A DNA stretch of 32,280 bases, taken from NCBI GenBank assembly GCA_003978475.1, contig QNZR01000099.1, positions 1-32,280 of the forward strand, given 5' to 3'. This document shows positions 1 to 7,249 of this stretch, one piece after another. Made by a program: the position numbers and the translations under genes. The notes under the pieces are model-generated. The model was not told where the DNA came from and made no database searches. It saw nothing but the letters and a program-made list of their open reading frames with translations. This DNA comes from Sulfurimonas sp. (GTDB lineage: Bacteria > Campylobacterota > Campylobacteria > Campylobacterales > Sulfurimonadaceae). The stretch's first letter is position 1, and every line of letters starts with the position of its first letter.

Positions 1-966
1 AAGGATATCTTTTTCATGACCCTCGGCATCAAACGTCGCACTGTATTCCGTCTCCATAAGTCCCTGATACGAGACCCCGATACGCTTACCGCGATTATGA
101 CAGGTAGAACAGGTCTCTACCGGCACACCGGAATACTCCGTATCGTGAACTTTGACTTTGACTTTTCGTGATGACTGTATGGCATGAACCAGCATATGCC
201 CCGGCTCTTTGGAAATACTCTGGTCACCGCCTTCATAGATTCCCTCGTTAGAGTACGGCACATGGCATGATGCACAGCCGATACCCCGATAGTCTCCCCG
301 TTTTTTACGCCCTTTTGAACCGGTATGACATCGTAAACACTCCTGACGCAAATAGGTATAGACCGCTAAGGAAGGATCTTTTTCTATAGCCTCAGCCGTC
401 GGTGCCGGCGGCAACGGCGTCATCTCGTGGGGAAAAGCCTGCGGTTCCATGCGTGTCAGTTGTTTCATGTAGGCTTGATACTGTTTCGTTCCCAAACGCC
501 GGTGGGGGTCATCGGGATTTTTTGTAGCGTAATTACCGACATTGTGGTTATAACCTTCTTTGGCACCAAATCCCCACAAAGCACCTTGGATTTTTCCCTG
601 CTCACTCATCATTAGCGAGTTCATTTGCACCGCCACCTGCTCTTTATGGCACATCCCGCACGTGTTGTGGTTAATCCAGCTACTCCCGGGTGCCGGATAG
701 AACTCCTTGGGACCTTCATGGGTTTGAAAATAGGCTACGGTACCGCTGTGTGCCGCTTCTTTTGCCGCTTCTTGCGGATTCCCGCCGTGACAGACAATAC
801 AGTCATTGCCTTCATGCCCGGCTTTCAGCGCCAGAGCTTTAATCTGCTTCATCATTTCAGAGCTGTTTGCCCGAATCGGCTCAATACCCTCATGACATTC
901 CAGACAGCTGTTTTTGCCATGCAATACCGCAACAAACAGTAAAATTATCAACGTTACATAGGGCAT
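1..966 (-). CDS. Multiheme c-type cytochrome (partial, C-terminus beyond left edge)
   Basis: The reverse strand from an ATG at 966 is open to the left edge (322 codons, no stop). The product carries six CxxCH haem-attachment motifs: CLECH (21-25), CIVCH (56-60), CGMCH (103-107), CLRCH (210-214), CASCH (231-235) and CSTCH (286-290). The N-terminus (MPYVTLIILLFVAVLHG) is a short Sec signal peptide, so the protein should mature in the periplasm, where c-type haems are attached. An AGGTAA ribosome-binding site precedes the ATG, which starts 9 bp after the nusB stop, so it is probably the last gene of the kdsA-ribH-nusB operon. Further haems may lie beyond the edge. The sequence suggests periplasmic electron transfer. 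I cannot assign a substrate or a named family, since catalytic haem motifs such as CxxCK are not visible in this part. Confidence 0.87.
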   Translation of the reverse strand, partial: MPYVTLIILLFVAVLHGKNSCLECHEGIEPIRANSSEMMKQIKALALKAGHEGNDCIVCHGGNPQEAAKEAAHSGTVAYFQTHEGPKEFYPAPGSSWINHNTCGMCHKEQVAVQMNSLMMSEQGKIQGALWGFGAKEGYNHNVGNYATKNPDDPHRRLGTKQYQAYMKQLTRMEPQAFPHEMTPLPPAPTAEAIEKDPSLAVYTYLRQECLRCHTGSKGRKKRGDYRGIGCASCHVPYSNEGIYEGGDQSISKEPGHMLVHAIQSSRKVKVKVHDTEYSGVPVETCSTCHNRGKRIGVSYQGLMETEYSATFDAEGHEKDIL

Positions 967-975
967 GAATATTAC

Positions 976-1374
976 CTACTTGTCTTTGGCAATGGCGTCT
1001 AATACACCGTTAATGAATTTCGGGGACTGTTCCGTTCCAAATGATTTTGCCACTTCAATGGCTTCGTTAATAATAACGGCAGAGTCCAGATCGGTATTTA
1101 AAATTTCATAGGCTCCCAACCGTAATGTGGCACGTTCAATCGAACCCAAACGCTCAAAATCCCACTCTTTTAGATGCGCCACAATAGCATGGTCAATGGG
1201 GTCAAGTTGTGCCATGACACCGCCAAAAAGTTCCAAAGCAAACTCCCGCTGCTTGTTACGAATTTTCTTCTCTTCTAAAATCTCTTCACTGTACTCCGCA
1301 ATGGAGCGGTTTCCCAAATCGTAAGCATAGAGCAGACTCACTACTGCCATGCGGGCATGATGTCGTGTCGCCAT
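976..1374 (-). CDS. nusB: Transcription antitermination factor NusB
   Basis: The 132-residue product has the NusB length and all-helical character. The N-terminal segment MATRHHARMAVVSLLYAYD matches the family opening (R-x-x-A-x-x-x-L-Y), and the C-terminal region contains the characteristic SAVIINEAIEVAKSFG and KFINGVLDAI segments. NusB with NusE (ribosomal protein S10) binds boxA RNA and supports rRNA antitermination in the cytoplasm. The start codon overlaps the ribH stop by one base (TAATG), which implies translational coupling. The kdsA-ribH-nusB order is, to my knowledge, common in Campylobacterota. Confidence 0.95.
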   Translation of the reverse strand: MATRHHARMAVVSLLYAYDLGNRSIAEYSEEILEEKKIRNKQREFALELFGGVMAQLDPIDHAIVAHLKEWDFERLGSIERATLRLGAYEILNTDLDSAVIINEAIEVAKSFGTEQSPKFINGVLDAIAKDK

Positions 1375-1838
1375 TAAAGGTTCTCGTACAGATCAAGCAT
1401 CTCAATCACCGTGGTCATTGCTTCAAAACCCTTGTTCCCCGACTTCGTTCCGGCGCGTTCTATGGCCTGTTCAATCGTATCGGTCGTTAAGAGTCCGAAT
1501 GCGACCGGTTTTTGATGCTTCAAACTCATGGTGGCAATCCCTTTGGTCGCTTCGGCCGAGACATAATCAAAATGCGGGGTGGCTCCGCGAATGACCGCAC
1601 CCAGCGCGCAGATGGCATCATACTTGCCGCTGCTCAAAAGTTGATCGACAATCATCGGAAGCTCAAAAGCTCCCGGCACCAGCACATGGGTAAGATCGTT
1701 CTCGTGACCGCCGTGACGGTCAAACGCATCTTTGGCTCCTTCAACCAGTCTATCGACAATAAAATGGTTCCAACGGGTACTGACAATCGCAATATTTTTG
1801 CCGTTGATTACTTTGAGTTTTCCTTCAATAAGTGTCAT
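1374..1838 (-). CDS. ribH: 6,7-dimethyl-8-ribityllumazine synthase
   Basis: The 154-residue product matches RibH, which condenses 5-amino-6-ribitylaminouracil with 3,4-dihydroxy-2-butanone 4-phosphate in riboflavin synthesis and usually forms a 60-mer or pentamer. Visible family motifs are STRWNHFIVDRLVEGA near residues 20-35, VPGAFELP around 53-60, ALGAVIRGATPHFDYV around 79-94 and the FGLLTTDTIEQAIERAG stretch. The His in the TPHFDYV segment matches the general acid/base of the family. An AAGGAAT ribosome-binding site overlaps the kdsA stop region 10 bp upstream. It sits between kdsA and nusB with almost no spacing. Confidence 0.96.
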   Translation of the reverse strand: MTLIEGKLKVINGKNIAIVSTRWNHFIVDRLVEGAKDAFDRHGGHENDLTHVLVPGAFELPMIVDQLLSSGKYDAICALGAVIRGATPHFDYVSAEATKGIATMSLKHQKPVAFGLLTTDTIEQAIERAGTKSGNKGFEAMTTVIEMLDLYENL

Positions 1839-1848
1839 ATTCTATTCC

Positions 1849-2643
1849 TTAATCTATTTCTTGAATTTGTATGAGTGTCTGCGTCAATTGCTGCAGTGTT
1901 TCGAGCGTAATCATGTTGGGACCGTCACTCAATGCCTGAGACGGATCAAAATGGGTCTCAAAGAAAAACCCGTCCACACCGACTGCCGCAGCTGCTTTAC
2001 TTAAATAGGGCACCATCGAACTGTCTCCGCCGGTACTGCCGCCGCCGGATCCGGGCATCTGCACCGAATGGGTCGCATCAAAAAGTACCGGAGCCGCACG
2101 GCGCATAATCACCAAAGAGCGCATATCGACTACCATATTGCCATAACCGAATGAAGAGCCGCGTTCCGTCAGTAGCACTCCATGCGCTTTGGCATGCTCG
2201 TATCCCGCTGTCTCGCAACCGCGGGTTTTTAATACTTTTAAGACAGAATACTGCATGTCACCGGGATTCATAAACTGCCCTTTTTTAATGTTGACCATTG
2301 CATCGGTTCGCGCCGCAGCAACCAGTAGATCGGTCTGGCGGCATAAAAAAGCGGGAATTTGCAGCATATCGACCACTTCGGCCGTCGGAGCGACCTGATA
2401 ACTTTCATGCACATCCGTGACAATCTTGTAGCCAAAGGTCTCTTTGACTTTTTGCAGTAAACGCAGCCCCTCTTCAAGCCCCGGGCCACGGAAACTCTCC
2501 AGTGACGTACGATTGGCTTTGTCAAAACTGGCTTTAAAATAAAAATCGAACTGCGCATCCTCGTGATACGGCTGTAACGCTTCGGCAATTCTAAAAAGGC
2601 TCGCCTCACTCTCAATGACGCACGGACCTGACAATAGTATCAT
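1849..2643 (-). CDS. kdsA: 3-deoxy-8-phosphooctulonate synthase (KDO-8-P synthase)
   Basis: The product is KdsA, which joins phosphoenolpyruvate and arabinose 5-phosphate to make KDO-8-phosphate for lipopolysaccharide inner core. Clear motifs are LLSGPCVIES at the N-terminus, FKASFDKANRTS, VTDVHE, the QIPAFLCRQTDL segment, KKGQFM and FDATHSVQMPGS. The open frame extends to 2673, but I place the start at the ATG at 2643. A GAGGAA ribosome-binding site lies just upstream of it, and the protein then begins MILLSGPCVIES as in other family members (264 residues). The Cys-bearing metal-site motifs suggest a metal-dependent class, which I did not verify. It is the first gene of the run ending in the multiheme cytochrome. 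Confidence 0.95.
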   Translation of the reverse strand: MILLSGPCVIESEASLFRIAEALQPYHEDAQFDFYFKASFDKANRTSLESFRGPGLEEGLRLLQKVKETFGYKIVTDVHESYQVAPTAEVVDMLQIPAFLCRQTDLLVAAARTDAMVNIKKGQFMNPGDMQYSVLKVLKTRGCETAGYEHAKAHGVLLTERGSSFGYGNMVVDMRSLVIMRRAAPVLFDATHSVQMPGSGGGSTGGDSSMVPYLSKAAAAVGVDGFFFETHFDPSQALSDGPNMITLETLQQLTQTLIQIQEID

Positions 2644-2682
2644 TTGTGTATTCCTCATGCAGTTGAAAAGCAAGATTATACC

Positions 2683-3573
2683 CTATTTTCCCTTGGCGGC
2701 CATTATGCCCGCAATGATAATGAGTACAATGCCGCATGATGTCAGAACATCGGGAAGGGCATCACCAAGCATGAGCCCCAAAATAACGGAAAATACAATG
2801 CTGCTGTAACTCACCGCTCCGACAATACCCGCCTTGGAGACGCCGTACGCCCTGGTCATATAATATTGTGCCAAAGTGGCAAAGATTCCCATGCCGACAA
2901 TATAGAGCCATACCACACCCTCAGGCATAACAAATTCTCCCAGCATAAAATCCAAAGCATTTACATGTAAAAATTCAGAAAGCAGTAGCAACACCAAAGG
3001 TCCCAGCGTGCCGACGACCATAAACGAAAGCACAATAGCGCGGGTATCGTAGTAGGAACGCAATTCTCGTACCGAAGTGTATGCCAGTGCTGCCCCCACA
3101 CCGCTGAAGATACCTAAAATATCGGTCTTGCTAAAACTCAATCCCGTCGGCTGGGTAATGAAGACAATACCGATAAAACCGATACATATGCCCAGCCATC
3201 CCAGTGGGGAAAGCTGCTCGTTTAAGAGCATGTAAGCAAAGAGTGCGGTAAAAATAGGAGCGGTTTTAGAAAAGGTCATGGCATCACCCAGAGGAATATG
3301 TGCAATATTGTAAAAAAATGCCAATAAGGCAATAAACCCCATGAACCCGCGAAAAAAGAGCAGCAGCGGTCTACCGCCCTGCTGTACCAGAGGGCTTCTC
3401 ATCAGAGTCATTCCTACCAGTACCACTCCAAACAAATTTCTAAAAAAAACCACCTCCAACGAACTCATATGCTCACTGCAGAGTTTGGCAAACGCACCCA
3501 TCACGCCAAAAAGCAGTGAAGAGAGCAGCATGTATTTAATACCGGTGTCAAGATTTGTAAAAGTCTGTTTCAT
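2683..3573 (-). CDS. DMT-superfamily (EamA-type) transporter
   Basis: The 296-residue, strongly hydrophobic product has about ten predicted membrane helices arranged as two EamA halves (roughly residues 10-140 and 150-290). This is the usual architecture and length of drug/metabolite transporters in the inner membrane. The segment FFRNLFGVVLVGMTL and the LGDAMTFSKTAPIFTALFAY region resemble the YdcZ/RhaT-like exporters. The substrate cannot be read from sequence; amino-acid, nucleotide or S-adenosylmethionine transport are all possible. The gene ends 39 bp before the kdsA start and could head that operon. It is divergent from the TerB/J-domain gene across a 74-bp gap. A copy of TTTACATGTAAA lies inside it at 2960-2971, encoding Leu-His-Val on this strand. 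Confidence 0.88.
   Translation of the reverse strand: MKQTFTNLDTGIKYMLLSSLLFGVMGAFAKLCSEHMSSLEVVFFRNLFGVVLVGMTLMRSPLVQQGGRPLLLFFRGFMGFIALLAFFYNIAHIPLGDAMTFSKTAPIFTALFAYMLLNEQLSPLGWLGICIGFIGIVFITQPTGLSFSKTDILGIFSGVGAALAYTSVRELRSYYDTRAIVLSFMVVGTLGPLVLLLLSEFLHVNALDFMLGEFVMPEGVVWLYIVGMGIFATLAQYYMTRAYGVSKAGIVGAVSYSSIVFSVILGLMLGDALPDVLTSCGIVLIIIAGIMAAKGK
2960..2971. repeat. Palindrome TTTACATGTAAA, copy 1 (inside DMT transporter gene)
   Basis: An exact 12-bp palindrome within coding sequence, read on the minus strand in the register TTA-CAT-GTA. It is one of five exact copies in this window. Confidence 0.85.
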
Positions 3574-3647
3574 GAGCGCTATTTTAACTTTTTTACTTTA
3601 TACTTAGGTATTGGGTTCTTTGATGAACCTTTCAAAAAGGATTCTGT

Positions 3648-4403
3648 TTGGGTAATATTATTATTTTTCTTGTCGTGGCGTATGTATTGTACCGTGTTGT
3701 TAAAAGCTATAAACGTTTTGAAAAAATATATTACCGTGAACAGTTTAAAAATTTTACCCTGACCAAAGAACATTTGGAACAGAGCGAACTGGGGCTTTTT
3801 GTTGCCCTCACTGCCAAAGTTGCCAAGGCTGACGGACGGGTTGATGAACTCGAAGCCGAACTTATCGGCAACATGTTTAACGACATTAGTAAAATTTTTC
3901 CCGATCCCGAGCATGCCAAAACGCTGTTAAAAGCAATTTTCCAACACGAAAAAGAGCTGGCTTTTAATCTCGAGCAAAAAGCACAGGAACTCTACCGTGC
4001 CCTAAAAGGTGATGCACGAAAAACGCACGATATGCTCGGATTTTGGATGAATCTCGCCTTTGTTGACGGTGAACTCTCCCACAATGAAGAGCAGATGCTC
4101 CGTAGCCTTTCAAAACTGCTACATGTCGATGAGACACGCTTTCAAAGCATGTTGGAACAGTTTAAAAGCGTCTATAAGAACACCCGCGTACAAAGCTCTA
4201 TTGACGATGCCTATGCACTCTTGGGCATGAGCCGGGAGAACTCCATGGATGAGATTAAAAAAGCATACCGCAAGCTCGTGCGCCAATACCACCCCGACAT
4301 CATCAAAGCTCAAGGTGCCGATGAGGTCTACATGAAAGAAGCCACCGAAAAAGTACAGGCCATTAATGCCGCGTATGAACAGATTAAAAAAGCAATCGAT
4401 TAG
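3648..4403 (+). CDS. Membrane-anchored TerB/J-domain co-chaperone (DjlA-like)
   Basis: The 251-residue protein has three parts. A single N-terminal membrane helix spans residues 3-18. A TerB-like helical domain covers about 45-170 and has two acidic loops (KADGRVDELE, FVDGELSHNE). A C-terminal J domain covers about 187-251, with the diagnostic HPD at 215-217 in RQYHPDIIK. J domains stimulate the ATPase of DnaK; the order anchor-TerB-J is that of DjlA. The start is TTG at 3648, supported by AAAAGG seven bases upstream, because no ATG lies near the conserved N-terminus. A TATACT hexamer at 3599-3604 could be its -10 box. Its clients are unknown. Confidence 0.88.
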   Translation: MGNIIIFLVVAYVLYRVVKSYKRFEKIYYREQFKNFTLTKEHLEQSELGLFVALTAKVAKADGRVDELEAELIGNMFNDISKIFPDPEHAKTLLKAIFQHEKELAFNLEQKAQELYRALKGDARKTHDMLGFWMNLAFVDGELSHNEEQMLRSLSKLLHVDETRFQSMLEQFKSVYKNTRVQSSIDDAYALLGMSRENSMDEIKKAYRKLVRQYHPDIIKAQGADEVYMKEATEKVQAINAAYEQIKKAID

Positions 4404-4441
4404 AATGACTTTAAGGATCGTTCTTTGTAACAAAGCAACGC

Positions 4442-4447
4442 TATAAT
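4442..4447 (+). promoter_or_regulatory. Putative -10 box TATAAT upstream of the NDH-2-like gene
   Basis: A consensus TATAAT lies 35 bp before the ATG at 4483, with no convincing -35 hexamer, as is common for sigma-70 promoters in Campylobacterota. The flavoprotein gene it would serve has its own AAGGAG ribosome-binding site at 4471-4476. Confidence 0.45.
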
Positions 4448-4482
4448 CAATCATAGATTTCTAACACCCTTAAGGAGAAATC

Positions 4483-4971
4483 ATGACAACCGTACTGATT
4501 ATCGGGGGAGGGTATGGCGGTATCCGTGCCCTTGAAACCCTTGCTGCACAAGCCGAGGGCACCTTGCAAATTACCCTTGTTGATCAACATACCTACCATT
4601 ACCTGCAAACTGAGAGCTACAACCTTTTGGTCTCCAACCGTTCCCTTGAGCAGACCTTTGTCTATCTTCCGGCTCTGGTTGCCAGCTTGGGTGATCATAC
4701 CCATTTTGTCTGTGACGAGGCGCTGCATATTGAGAAACAGACACTCATTTGCCAAAACTCCCGTTTGGATTTTGATTATGCCATCATTGCCACCGGAAGT
4801 GTCACACGGTTTTCACAAGATTTTCATGCCAAAGGCGCTTATGTTCTCGGTGTCAAAAGCCTCAGAGCCACCCTGCATGCCAAACATTTTTTTGAAGACG
4901 AACTGTTTGAGCGTCTCGAAGGGTGCCACCATCAAAAACCTTTACTATCGTCGTCATTGGCGCCGGATTAA
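4483..4971 (+). pseudogene. NDH-2-like NAD(P)/FAD oxidoreductase, N-terminal part before frameshift
   Basis: This frame starts at ATG 4483 after AAGGAG. It encodes the N-terminal FAD-binding half of a type II NADH dehydrogenase-like flavoprotein: LIIGGGYGGIRALETL is the dinucleotide-binding GxGxxG motif, followed by VDQHTYHYLQTESYNLL and DYAIIATGS. After about residue 146 (LFERLE) the homology-like sequence stops and a short tail leads to a stop at 4969-4971. The family sequence resumes in the -1 frame from about 4923 to 5672. A single missing base, or two extra, between about 4915 and 4940 joins the halves into a protein of about 396 residues, the expected family length. Either the gene is broken in this strain or the assembly has a one-base error. 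Confidence 0.8.
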
Positions 4972-5672
4972 GCGGCGTAGAAGTTGCTGCACAGATGCAG
5001 GAGTATTTTAACCGCTATACCAAAGAGAACGTCCTGCGCTGCGGCCGTATTCACATTAAACTGATTGCCAAACATATTTTAAAAACGCAAAGCAGCAAGG
5101 TCATCGCCAAAGTAACAAGACGTCTTAAGCATCTGGGTGTCGAACTTCTCGCACATCATGTAAGCAGTATTGAAGAGCAACATGTCGTTCTGGACACCGG
5201 TGATACCATCAATTTTGACTTTACCATTGTGACCGGGGGCATTGCCCCCTCCCCATTTATTGAGCAGCTCGCCTACAAGAAAAACACCCACGGTTTCCTA
5301 GCCGTCGATGCCTACTTGCGTCTGTCACCTACACTGTTTGCTATTGGAGATGCTGCCGCCTTGCACAATCGTGCCGGAGAAGCCGTCGCTCCTACCGCAC
5401 AAAGTGCTGAAGCCAGCGGCACCATTGCCGCCAACAATATTATGGCTTCCATTAACGAACAACCGTTGCAGCGCGCCCACATTCAACTTCGTGGAATGGC
5501 CATTGCCCTGGGCGGCAGATATGCGCTGGTCGTGACCCCGTTTGGTTTGTGCATTGGCGGTGTCGCAGGATGGCTCATTAAACAGGCAATCGAGAAATAT
5601 TACAAAGTCAGACTCAAACGTCAGGCCGCTCGCGTCCATAACATACACGATGTCTGCCCTCAGCCGGGGTAA
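4923..5672 (+). pseudogene. NDH-2-like NAD(P)/FAD oxidoreductase, C-terminal part after frameshift
   Basis: This is the downstream half of the split flavoprotein, read in the -1 frame relative to the first half. It begins with a second dinucleotide-binding motif, TFTIVVIGAGLSGVEVAAQM, for NAD(P)H. It continues with the FAD-contacting TVVTGG-like segment (TIVTGGIAPSPF) and the LFAIGDAAAL motif near the C-terminus. The final segment carries a hydrophobic patch and a basic stretch (KYYKVRLKRQAARVH) that would suit peripheral membrane contact, as in NDH-2 enzymes that reduce quinone. The only nearby start, GTG at 4923, has no properly spaced ribosome-binding site. Independent translation is therefore unlikely, and I regard it as one gene with the upstream fragment. 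Confidence 0.8.
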
Positions 5673-5771
5673 TATCCTGCGACACATTATGAAACACAAA
5701 GAACATTAAACTACATTCAAGTTATTAGTAGTTAGAATTCAGTTGTTAACATAACTTAAGGAGTCGTAACA

Positions 5772-6203
5772 ATGTTAGAAGAGTTTAAAAAGTTTCTAAT
5801 TAAAGGAAACATGGTCGACATGGCAGTCGGTTTTATTTTTGGTGGCGCCTTTGCAACCGTCATTAAATCTATGGTTGACAATGTCGTTATGCCGCCGGTA
5901 GGTATGCTCTTGGGCAAAGTTGATTTTTCACAACTTTTTATTGCGCTTGACGGTAATGACTATGCGTCTATGGAAGCATTGGATAAAGCCGGTGCCCCTG
6001 CCATCAAATACGGTATGTTTGTCAACGATGTTATCTCATTTGTCATTTTAGGTTTTATTATCTTTATGTTTATTCGATCGTACAACAAACTTAAAGAACC
6101 TGAGGAGGCACCGGCACCAACAACCAAAGTCTGTGGTGAATGTGCTATGGAAATTCCTCTTGATGCCAAGAAATGTGGTTACTGCGGTAACACTAACGTC
6201 TAA
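5772..6203 (+). CDS. mscL: Large-conductance mechanosensitive channel MscL with C-terminal zinc ribbon
   Basis: Residues 1-108 are a typical MscL. The N-terminal amphipathic helix is MLEEFKKFLIKGN, the pore-lining TM1 is at about 14-42 (VDMAVGFIFGGAFATVI, then NVVMPPVG), a short loop follows, and TM2 is at about 82-101. MscL opens under membrane tension during hypo-osmotic shock and releases cytoplasmic solutes. Unlike short MscLs, the tail (residues 119-143) has two CxxC pairs (C121/C124 and C135/C138), a zinc-ribbon that would hang in the cytoplasm at the pentamer base. AAGGAG lies 7 bp before the ATG, and TAGAAT at 5733-5738 is a possible -10 box. A weak 5-bp hairpin follows the stop, without a U-tract. 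Confidence 0.95.
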   Translation: MLEEFKKFLIKGNMVDMAVGFIFGGAFATVIKSMVDNVVMPPVGMLLGKVDFSQLFIALDGNDYASMEALDKAGAPAIKYGMFVNDVISFVILGFIIFMFIRSYNKLKEPEEAPAPTTKVCGECAMEIPLDAKKCGYCGNTNV

Positions 6204-6221
6204 CATCCTCTTTGGGATGCC

Positions 6222-7172
6222 TCATGACACGGCTTTAAGCAGATGTTGCAAATCGCTTGCTTGCATCTTGCGCCCCGCATGCTTGTGACGGTTGGCCAGA
6301 TCTATTTGTGTCATTAGTCCACTGGTGCCGTCTTCGTTAAGATAGAGCCCGTTGGAGCGGATGCGTCCGAGCACCTCGTTATGGTCGTTTTTTAGATCAA
6401 AATCATTTTTGGTGTATCCCAGATACAGTGCACCGATACCCAGCTCTGCTAAAGGAATGAGGCGACGTTCTCCGCTGCTGCTGCTCCAGATACGCAATTC
6501 GTTAAAAATCGCATCATTGGCATCAATCCATCGGTTGTTATCACTGTCGTAACGGCTTAAATCAACAAAACCATTGCCGTTAGTGGCACCAAAAAGCTCA
6601 CTGCCGTCATCAATTGTGCCGTTACGGTTCTTATCGAGCGCCAAAAATCCACTGCCTTCTTGAAGCGGCGCAACCGCCTCACCGACTCCGTCACAATCCA
6701 GATCAAAGGTAAAGGTCTCGTTTTGCAATTGCGGCAATGTTCCATCAAAATTAATCACTAACGGATCGTAAAACTGTGAGCGCTCTACCTCATACCGTGC
6801 CACAAAACTGCTTGAAAATGCCACATCCAGCGAAAGTGTAATCTCTTGTGTCGGAGTACGCACAATACCCTTCATACTCACCTCTAACGATTCGTATTCG
6901 CGACGTTCTTTATTATACGTGCCGTTTTTCTGCGCAAACTGCCCGGCATCATAGGTTTCGCACGCATATGAGCCTGATTGCAAGCTTGCCAAAAGCTGAC
7001 GAATCAATTCATATTCCAACACTTTGTCTAATGACATTTGGGCATTTGCTGCTTCAAGTTCTTGCGTGCGTTTGGCATTTTCAGCCTCTAGTTCACTGAG
7101 AAAGCCTGTAGCGACAGATGTTGTTTTCGTATGCTCAGAATGCATCTCCAGCGCAAAGCTCTCGATGGTCAT
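6222..7172 (-). CDS. Calcium-binding-type protein with Asp-rich EF-hand-like loops
   Basis: The 316-residue protein has no signal peptide. A charged, probably coiled-coil stretch lies at about 27-50. A beta-rich middle follows, then a conserved aspartate-rich block: FDLDCDGVGEA (156-166), ALDKNRNGTIDDGSELFG (178-195) and DSDNNRWIDANDAIFNELRIW (209-229). The DxNxNGxIDDGSELFG and YDSDNNxWID loops resemble dockerin/EF-hand calcium loops found in haemolysin-like and VCBS-type surface proteins. Calcium binding is inference from these loops, and I cannot name a function. AAAAGGAG precedes the ATG, and a 14-bp copy of the window's repeated palindrome lies 16-30 bp upstream of the start (7189-7202), shared with the giant surface gene. 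Confidence 0.75.
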   Translation of the reverse strand: MTIESFALEMHSEHTKTTSVATGFLSELEAENAKRTQELEAANAQMSLDKVLEYELIRQLLASLQSGSYACETYDAGQFAQKNGTYNKERREYESLEVSMKGIVRTPTQEITLSLDVAFSSSFVARYEVERSQFYDPLVINFDGTLPQLQNETFTFDLDCDGVGEAVAPLQEGSGFLALDKNRNGTIDDGSELFGATNGNGFVDLSRYDSDNNRWIDANDAIFNELRIWSSSSGERRLIPLAELGIGALYLGYTKNDFDLKNDHNEVLGRIRSNGLYLNEDGTSGLMTQIDLANRHKHAGRKMQASDLQHLLKAVS

Positions 7173-7188
7173 AGTAACTCCTTTTAAT

Positions 7189-7202
7189 ATTTACATGTAA
7201 AT
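7189..7202. promoter_or_regulatory. 14-bp palindrome ATTTACATGTAAAT upstream of the calcium-binding-type gene
   Basis: A perfect palindrome centred between 7195 and 7196, in the leader of the minus-strand gene starting at 7172. It contains the TTTACATGTAAA core. It could be an operator or part of a dispersed repeat; the sequence alone does not decide. Confidence 0.6.
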
Positions 7203-7249
7203 TTTAACAAGCAATTACTGTTCCCTCCCCGTGAAAGCGGCATTCAGGC

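Noticed and set aside
2644..2673. Ten-residue N-terminal extension of kdsA
   Set aside because: The GAGGAA site fits the ATG at 2643, and the protein then begins with the conserved MILLSGPCVIES segment.
4930..4940. Programmed -1 frameshift in the NDH-2-like gene
   Set aside because: The A5 run is not in the phase of a canonical slippery heptamer and I see no strong stem-loop or internal Shine-Dalgarno. A mutation or sequence error is simpler.
6204..6219. Hairpin CATCC...GGATG after mscL as a terminator
   Set aside because: A stem of only five pairs with no following T-run.
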